From: DATIXJ01 sp963714795
Lineage (GTDB): Bacteria; Bacteroidota; Ignavibacteria; UBA10030; SZUA-254
Direction of reading: 5' to 3'
Length of the DNA: 64,000 nucleotides
Assembly (NCBI GenBank): GCA_963714795.1
Contig: CAVQPS010000006.1
Coordinates: 62,001 to 126,000, forward strand
Shown: piece by piece, positions 58,873 through 64,000 of the stretch
Numbering within the stretch: the stretch's first letter is position 1
Layout: every line of letters begins with the position of its first letter
Made by a program: the position numbers and the translations under genes
Notes under the pieces: model-generated
Database searches by the model: none
What the model was told of the DNA's origin: nothing
What the model saw: only the letters and a program-made list of their open reading frames with translations

Positions 58873-60091
58873 ATGAATTCAACAACAACATTGCACGGTT
58901 CCGCGGAAGAAAATTCCATCATCGAGAAAATGATCTGGCTGTTTCTCATGATGTTTTTTCTTGCTTCATCATTTTCGATTGCAATTTCTGAAATCGGATA
59001 TTATACCGCACTCGGATTATGGATGATACAAATGGCGATGCGGAAGAAATTTTCATTTCCCAGCTTGCCGATTACCGGAGTATTGCTGGCGTATGTTTGC
59101 ATCGAAATGGTAACGACGATATTTTCGACGAACATCATGCAATCTCTGTTGTATATGGAGCGCCGGTTATTGTTGCTGCCGTTGATCTATCTGCTCGTTC
59201 AGAAAACACCGACGCGCAAAGCATTCGGAATTTTTTATGCAGCGCTCATCATTTCTTCCATCGGTGTTTCAGTGTGGAGTATGAAGGATATCATCATTCA
59301 TTTATCCGAGTACCTGCATTTTCAGCGGCGGCTGGCAGAATTTCAAATGTACATGACGACGGGCGGATTACTGATGATCATTATGCTGATGCTTCTTCCG
59401 GTTCTTGTTCATCGTCGGACCCCGCGGAAGTATCGTCTGTGGGCTGTTGCGGCATTTGTACCGTTGTTCATCAGTCTTTTTTTCACGTTTACGAGAAGCT
59501 CCTGGTTGGGATTTGTCGGAGGTGCAGTTCTTATCGGCGTCATCCGGAGCAAAAAGATTGTCGTGATACTTTCCGGAGTTCTTGTTATAATCGTGATGAT
59601 TGCTTCGCCACAGATTCGCGATCGGATATTTCAGTATTGTGGATCCGTATCATCGGAATAATATTTCCCGTGTGCATATGTGGGAGACGGGCATACGGAT
59701 GGCTCGCGATTATCCGGTCCTCGGTATCGGCGATGTCGGTACGGAAGTTTTATGGCCCAAGTATGCTGAACCGGATTGGCCGCCGGAAGGTCATCTTCAC
59801 AATAATGAAGTCATGTGGCTGGTGACGCTTGGAAGCGTCGGTTTGATAATTATGATAACGCTGTTCGCAAGAATTTGGATCGTGATTCAACGGATTGCTC
59901 GCCGTCTTGCCGATGACTGGCTGTTCGGTTCGTTTGCACTCGGCGCTCTCGCGGTGCAGGTCGGGTTTCATATCAACGGGCTGTTTGAATGGAATTTCGG
60001 TGACGCGGAAGTCATCACACTGGTGTGGGCGATTACCGGTTTGGCGATCGCGGCAAGCAAAATTGCCGAACAAGAACAATTATCGGTATGA
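58873..60091 (+). CDS. O-antigen ligase-like membrane protein, one +1 frameshift
   Basis: The polytopic protein has about ten hydrophobic segments. The Wzy_C/O-antigen-ligase region carries F-T-F-T-R-S-S-W-L-G near residue 207 and, after the break, R-V-H-M-W-E-T-G-I-R-M and Y-P-V-L-G-I-G. At about 59632 one extra base moves the sequence to the next frame (R-D-R-I-F, then S-I-V-D-P-Y-H). Without it the protein is 405 residues and its stop overlaps the next gene by 4 bases, an intact operon junction. Ligases of this kind join polymer to lipid A-core in the periplasm. I favour a sequence error over true loss. Confidence 0.82.
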
Positions 60092-60857
60092 ATATTTCCG
60101 TCATCATTATTACTCATAACGAAGAACGCAACATTGCGGAATGTTTGCAGAGTGTTGCCTGGTCGAACGATATTGTTCTCGTCGATGCAGCAAAGTAATG
60201 ATAACACCGTTGAGATTGCAAGAAAAGTCACCTCAAAGATATTTGTTCGACAATGGGAAGGATATGCGCAATCGAAAAATTTCGCATTGCAGCATGTCGT
60301 GAACGATTGGGTGTTATGGATCGATGCCGATGAGCGTGTGCCGCATGAACTTGCCGAAGAAATTCAACGCATAGTTCAGGAAAATCAATCTCCAATGGCG
60401 GCGTATGAAGTTGCGCGCCGTGCATATTTTATCGGGAAATGGATACGGCATTGCGGATGGTATCCGGGATACGTCGTGAGGTTATTCAGGAAATCGCAGG
60501 CATCGTTTGCCGAGTCGCGCGTGCACGAACATCTCGACGTGAAAGGTCCGGTCGGGCGGTTACAGAACGATCTCTTGCACTTATACGGATGAGAATTTGT
60601 ATCATTATTTTTCAAAATTCAACCGGTATACCACCCTTGCGGCGGAAGATCTTATTCAGCATGGAAAAAAATATTCCTTGTACGATATTTTGGTGCGGCC
60701 TCCGTTTCTATTTTTCAAAATGTATATTGTGAAAAGAGGATTTTTGGACGGAATGCATGGATTAATCTTATCTCTCGCGTCTTCCGGTTATGTTTTTTGC
60801 AAATATGTAAAACTGTGGGATATCAATCGGGTCAACGGATCAGTTATACGCAATTGA
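60088..60857 (+). CDS. family 2 glycosyltransferase, WaaE/KdtX-like, two +1 frameshifts
   Basis: The gene starts I-S-V-I-I-I-T-H-N-E-E-R-N-I. It breaks at 60192-60194, where V-D-A-A runs into S-N-D-N-T-V-E-I-A in the next frame. It breaks again at about 60581, where L-L-H runs into Y-T-D-E-N-L-Y-H-Y-F. Each break is one extra base; correcting both gives 255 residues. W-I-D-A-D-E is the metal motif, and H-C-G-W-Y-P-G-Y-V-V-R-L-F-R-K matches the paralogue at 54474. It is probably an LPS-core or lipid-A-modifying transferase. Uncorrected, only fragments of at most about 150 residues would be made. Confidence 0.82.
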
Positions 60858-60903
60858 TTTTCATAATCATTTTTCCTACAATGCTACCACAAAGGGAACG
60901 GCT

Positions 60904-61212
60904 ATGAGCACAAAAGAAAAAGATGAACTCTTACTGACGCAACTTATTCTCATGTTTCAAACTGCGGCATTCCAGCAAATGGGAAAGATCAAAAATCCTT
61001 TACTGGAGAAAATGGAACGCGATTTACAGCAGGCACAAATTTCCATCGATATGATCGATATGATGCACCGGAAAATGCAGGGAAATCTTTCACCGGACGA
61101 AGAAAAATTATTGAAAAATGTTCTTCAGGAATTACGATTGAATTATGTCGATGAAGTTTCCAAAACACCGCAACCTGCCGATTCTCCCACACAACCGCAG
61201 CCATCGAAATGA
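60904..61212 (+). CDS. DUF1844-family protein
   Basis: This is a 102-residue, mostly helical, acidic protein. L-L-L-T-Q-L-I-L-M-F-Q-T-A-A-F-Q-Q-M-G-K and I-D-M-I-D-M-M-H-R-K are the family's conserved stretches, and a Pro/Gln-rich tail follows. The function is unknown. Its stop overlaps the NAD kinase start (ATGA), so the two are coupled. Confidence 0.85.
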   Translation: MSTKEKDELLLTQLILMFQTAAFQQMGKIKNPLLEKMERDLQQAQISIDMIDMMHRKMQGNLSPDEEKLLKNVLQELRLNYVDEVSKTPQPADSPTQPQPSK

Positions 61213-62102
61213 AAATTGGAATTTTAGGGAATATCGTAAAACCGAATATTGCCGAGGTGGCAGGAATTCTTTTTTCCTGTCTTCGAAACCATAAAGTATC
61301 ATTTGTTGTCCATGATCTGCTCGCTCAATCACTGAAGAATTCTCCGGTTGCTTCGGTTATGACGGATGCGATGATAGTCAACGAACACGACTTGCCCGCA
61401 AAATGCGACATGCTTATTGCTTTGGGCGGCGACGGTACCATGCTTGCCGCTGCTCGCATGGTCGGCGAGTATCAGATTCCTATCCTCGGAGTCAATCTCG
61501 GCAAACTCGGATTCCTTGCTGAAGTCTCTGTCGATGAAATGTGTGCCTGCATCGATAATATTGTCAGGGGTGATTTTCGGATTGAAGACCGGATGGTTTT
61601 GACGGCAACGACCTCGAATGACGGCAAGGTATTTTATGCGTTGAATGAAATTGTTGTCGATCGCGGCTCCTCTGCCCGCGTTATCGAACTGGAAACTTTT
61701 GTCAACGACGAGTTTCTCGTTACGTATGCGGCGGACGGAATCCTTGTGACGACGCCGACCGGATCGACGGCCTATTCTCTTGCGAGCGGCGGTCCGATTG
61801 TTACGCCGGGCAGCGCGGTTATTACCGTGAATCCTATTTCCCCGCACACGTTAACTGCTCGCCCTGTGATCGTTTCCGATTCAAGTATCGTTCGAGTTTC
61901 CGTTCGCTCCAAAGCATCGTTGGTGCACATCACAGCCGACGGGCAAATCGAAGCCGGATATGCCCCCCCCGTGGAATTTACAATTCGCAAAGCGCCATTC
62001 GTCGTCAGGCTGGTGAAGCGGAAGAATAATTCATACTTCGGCCTCTTACGTGCAAAGCTTTTTTGGGGAAGAGATCCGCGTCTTGAAAATCAAAAAAAAT
62101 AA
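61209..62102 (+). CDS. nadK: NAD kinase
   Basis: The 297-residue ATP-NAD kinase makes NADP. G-G-D-G-T-M-L near residue 77 is the nucleotide-binding and catalytic motif. N-L-G-K-L-G-F-L-A and P-T-G-S-T-A-Y-S-L-A-S-G-G-P confirm the family. Length and motifs are normal; it could be active as a homotetramer as in relatives. Confidence 0.96.
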   Translation: MKIGILGNIVKPNIAEVAGILFSCLRNHKVSFVVHDLLAQSLKNSPVASVMTDAMIVNEHDLPAKCDMLIALGGDGTMLAAARMVGEYQIPILGVNLGKLGFLAEVSVDEMCACIDNIVRGDFRIEDRMVLTATTSNDGKVFYALNEIVVDRGSSARVIELETFVNDEFLVTYAADGILVTTPTGSTAYSLASGGPIVTPGSAVITVNPISPHTLTARPVIVSDSSIVRVSVRSKASLVHITADGQIEAGYAPPVEFTIRKAPFVVRLVKRKNNSYFGLLRAKLFWGRDPRLENQKK

Positions 62103-62133
62103 TTTTCAGAGTACAGGATAATTTCATCATTCC

Positions 62134-63489
62134 ATGAGTAAAGTTTTATCCAAATATGTCTGTCAGAATTGTGCGTACGAATCGCCGCGGTGGGCAGGGA
62201 AATGTCCGAATTGCGGCGAGTGGAATACGTTTGTGGAAGAATTGACTCAAAAGATTTCCGCCCGGAAAGTCATTAAAGGCGTGAGCGTTGAGGCGATTCC
62301 TTTGTCGGAAGTCGATGTGGGCGAAGATGAACGAATTCCGACGTCGATTGCCGAATTTGATCGCGTCCTCGGCGGCGGAATTGTTCGCGGTTCTGTCGTG
62401 CTGCTCGGCGGTGATCCCGGTGTCGGCAAATCGACGTTGATGCTTCAGCTTGCGGCTAAACTTACCAAACATATCGTCCTGTATATTTCCGGCGAAGAAT
62501 CCGCGAAACAGATAAAATTGCGCGCCGAACGTTTCCATTGTTCATCGTATAAAACATTACTTGTGCTTGCCGAGACGAATGTGGATGTGATTGCGGAAGT
62601 CATCGAACGGTCTCCGCCCGATATTATCATCGTTGATTCGATACAGACGATGTATCGTCCCCAGTTTGAAAGTTCTCCGGGAAGTGTTGCTCAGGTTCGT
62701 GAAGTGTCTGCAGTATTTACCCGCATCGCAAAAGAACGCTCGATCCCGGTTTTTCTCATCGGTCATGTTACGAAAGAAGGGATCATTGCCGGTCCGAAAG
62801 TGATCGAACATATGGTCGATACCGTTCTTCAGTTCGAAGGAGAACGGCATTATGCATATCGGATTCTGCGTGCCATGAAGAACCGGTTCGGTTCGACAAA
62901 TGAGATCGGCGTGTTTGAGATGCGCGATACCGGTTTGCGGGAAATACTCAATCCTTCCGAGGTATTTTTATCCGAACGTTCGATGGGGAGATCCGGTTCC
63001 ACCGTCGTTGCGAGTATGGAGGGAAGCCGTCCCATTCTTATCGAAGTGCAGGCGCTGGTGACACCGGCAAGTTACGGCGTGCCCCAGCGGAACACCACCG
63101 GTTTCGATTACCGCCGGCTCGGGTTGCTGATAGCGGTTCTGGAAAAACAGTTCGGTATGGCGTTGGGTCAGTATGATGTTTTTGTGAATATTGCCGGAGG
63201 CGTGCGTGTCGATGACCCGGCGGTCGATCTCGGTATTGCCGCATCGATTTATTCGAGTATGCGTGACAAGCCGATCGATTCACAGAGTATTGCCATCGGC
63301 GAGCTTGGCTTGAGCGGGGAAGTGAGGACGGTCAGCCAGATTGAAAGACGGATCCAGGAGGCAGTGAAGCTGGGTTTCAAGCGTGTTATTCTTCCGAAAA
63401 ATAATCTCAAAAATCTTCAGCGCAATACCGGCATTGAATTGTGCGGCGTTGACCGCATCGATGATGCGGTGGGATTACTCACTCAGTAA
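62134..63489 (+). CDS. radA: DNA repair protein RadA
   Basis: The 451-residue RadA/Sms helps process branched recombination intermediates together with RecA. The N-terminal zinc finger is C-Q-N-C with C-P-N-C. Walker A is G-D-P-G-V-G-K-S-T, the KNRFG motif that distinguishes it from RecA is present (M-K-N-R-F-G-S-T-N), and a Lon-like C-terminal domain follows (N-I-A-G-G-V-R-V-D-D-P-A-V-D-L). Complete. Confidence 0.96.
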   Translation: MSKVLSKYVCQNCAYESPRWAGKCPNCGEWNTFVEELTQKISARKVIKGVSVEAIPLSEVDVGEDERIPTSIAEFDRVLGGGIVRGSVVLLGGDPGVGKSTLMLQLAAKLTKHIVLYISGEESAKQIKLRAERFHCSSYKTLLVLAETNVDVIAEVIERSPPDIIIVDSIQTMYRPQFESSPGSVAQVREVSAVFTRIAKERSIPVFLIGHVTKEGIIAGPKVIEHMVDTVLQFEGERHYAYRILRAMKNRFGSTNEIGVFEMRDTGLREILNPSEVFLSERSMGRSGSTVVASMEGSRPILIEVQALVTPASYGVPQRNTTGFDYRRLGLLIAVLEKQFGMALGQYDVFVNIAGGVRVDDPAVDLGIAASIYSSMRDKPIDSQSIAIGELGLSGEVRTVSQIERRIQEAVKLGFKRVILPKNNLKNLQRNTGIELCGVDRIDDAVGLLTQ

Positions 63490-63493
63490 ATCT

Positions 63494-64000
63494 ATGAAAA
63501 AAATTATTCTTGCCACACGCAATCTCGACAAGGTGCGCGAGATTCGCGAGATCATGAGTTCCCTGCCTCTCGAGATCGAGAGCCTGGAACAGTATTCCGG
63601 TGTCCCGGAAGTCATCGAAGACGGTTTAACGCTGGAAGAAAATGCTTTGAAAAAAGCGCGGCAGATATTTCAAGCGACGCGTTTGCCGGCATTGTCGGAT
63701 GATACCGGATTGGAAGTCTTCCATCTTGGTCTCCGTCCGGGTGTCATGTCTGCGCGCTATGCCGGATTGAATGCTACGTATGAGGATAACTGCCGAAAGC
63801 TTCTCCGGGAGTTGCAAAACGTTCCTGCGGGCAACCGCCGCGCCCGATTTCGCTGTGTTTCTGTTTTTACGGACGGTTTCACGGAAAAAATCGCCGAAGG
63901 AATTTGTCATGGAACAATTATTGAAGAGCCGCGGGGAAACGGCGGTTTCGGTTATGATCCGATTTTCGTTCCGGAGGGTTATCATCAAACATTCTCGGAA
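63494..64000 (+). CDS. rdgB: RdgB/HAM1-type XTP/dITP diphosphatase (runs off the right edge)
   Basis: The first 169 residues of a nucleotide-pool sanitising enzyme are present. I-L-A-T-R-N-L-D-K-V-R-E-I is the substrate loop, L-S-D-D-T-G-L-E-V carries the metal-binding Asp pair, S-A-R-Y-A-G is next, and G-F-G-Y-D-P-I-F-V-P lies near the end. About 30 residues are missing past base 64000. It lies 4 bases after radA. Confidence 0.93.
   Translation, partial: MKKIILATRNLDKVREIREIMSSLPLEIESLEQYSGVPEVIEDGLTLEENALKKARQIFQATRLPALSDDTGLEVFHLGLRPGVMSARYAGLNATYEDNCRKLLRELQNVPAGNRRARFRCVSVFTDGFTEKIAEGICHGTIIEEPRGNGGFGYDPIFVPEGYHQTFSE

Noticed and set aside
1..64000. CRISPR arrays, rRNA genes, prophage or insertion sequences
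   Set aside because: I found no spaced repeat array, no 16S/23S/5S signature, and no transposase or integrase frame.

Overview
The window is bacterial chromosome with tightly packed genes on both strands. It fits the Bacteroidota/Chlorobiota/Ignavibacteriota (FCB) lineage. The evidence is a recognisable C-terminal sorting tail of the type IX secretion system at 10370-10440, a secreted protein built of YCF48-like repeats, a DUF2723-type membrane glycosyltransferase, the LeuRS type and the str-S10-spc-alpha gene order. An Ignavibacteria-like organism is my best guess, but the sequence alone does not settle it.

Layout. 1-1755 (minus) is the N-terminal part of a secreted YCF48-repeat protein. 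2052-3487 (plus) holds an alpha/beta hydrolase and the biotin transporter BioY. 3599-10228 (minus) is a nucleic-acid repair and envelope-lipid block: pgsA, pgpA, cinA, thpR, a lone receiver domain, recA, recX and two exonucleases, one of them a DnaQ-WYL fusion. 10370-12575 (minus) carries a secreted InlB-repeat protein followed by a decayed sorting tail, a tiny ORF and a hairpin-rich spacer. 12803-17493 (minus) holds rpmB and a MacAB-like exporter of four genes. 17664-19579 (plus) is a DUF2723 protein.

From 19788 to 51327 (plus) lies a nearly complete information-processing supercluster. It starts with tRNA-Thr-Tyr-Gly-Thr, rpmG, tRNA-Trp, secE, nusG, rplKAJL and rpoBC. The str operon follows (rpsL, rpsG, fusA, tuf), then S10, spc (with a tRNA-Gln inserted between rplR and rpsE) and alpha (map, infA, rpmJ, rpsM, rpsK, rpsD, rpoA, rplQ). 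It closes with a strong terminator and a 490-base spacer full of stem-loops. From 51872, leuS leads directly into a glycan/LPS assembly cluster: three or four glycosyltransferases, an MsbA-like flippase and an O-antigen-ligase-like protein. A housekeeping group follows: DUF1844, NAD kinase, radA and the start of an RdgB-type NTPase.

The most unusual signal is a set of eight single-base insertions. All shift the frame +1, and they break four genes: fusA three times, the DUF2723 gene twice, the O-antigen ligase once and the last glycosyltransferase twice. Removing one base at each site restores full-length proteins of normal size. The insertions lie in three short patches, while about 20 kb of ribosomal-protein genes has none. 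Local consensus error is the simplest explanation, but the uniform direction deserves a check. I see no CRISPR array, rRNA gene, prophage or insertion sequence.
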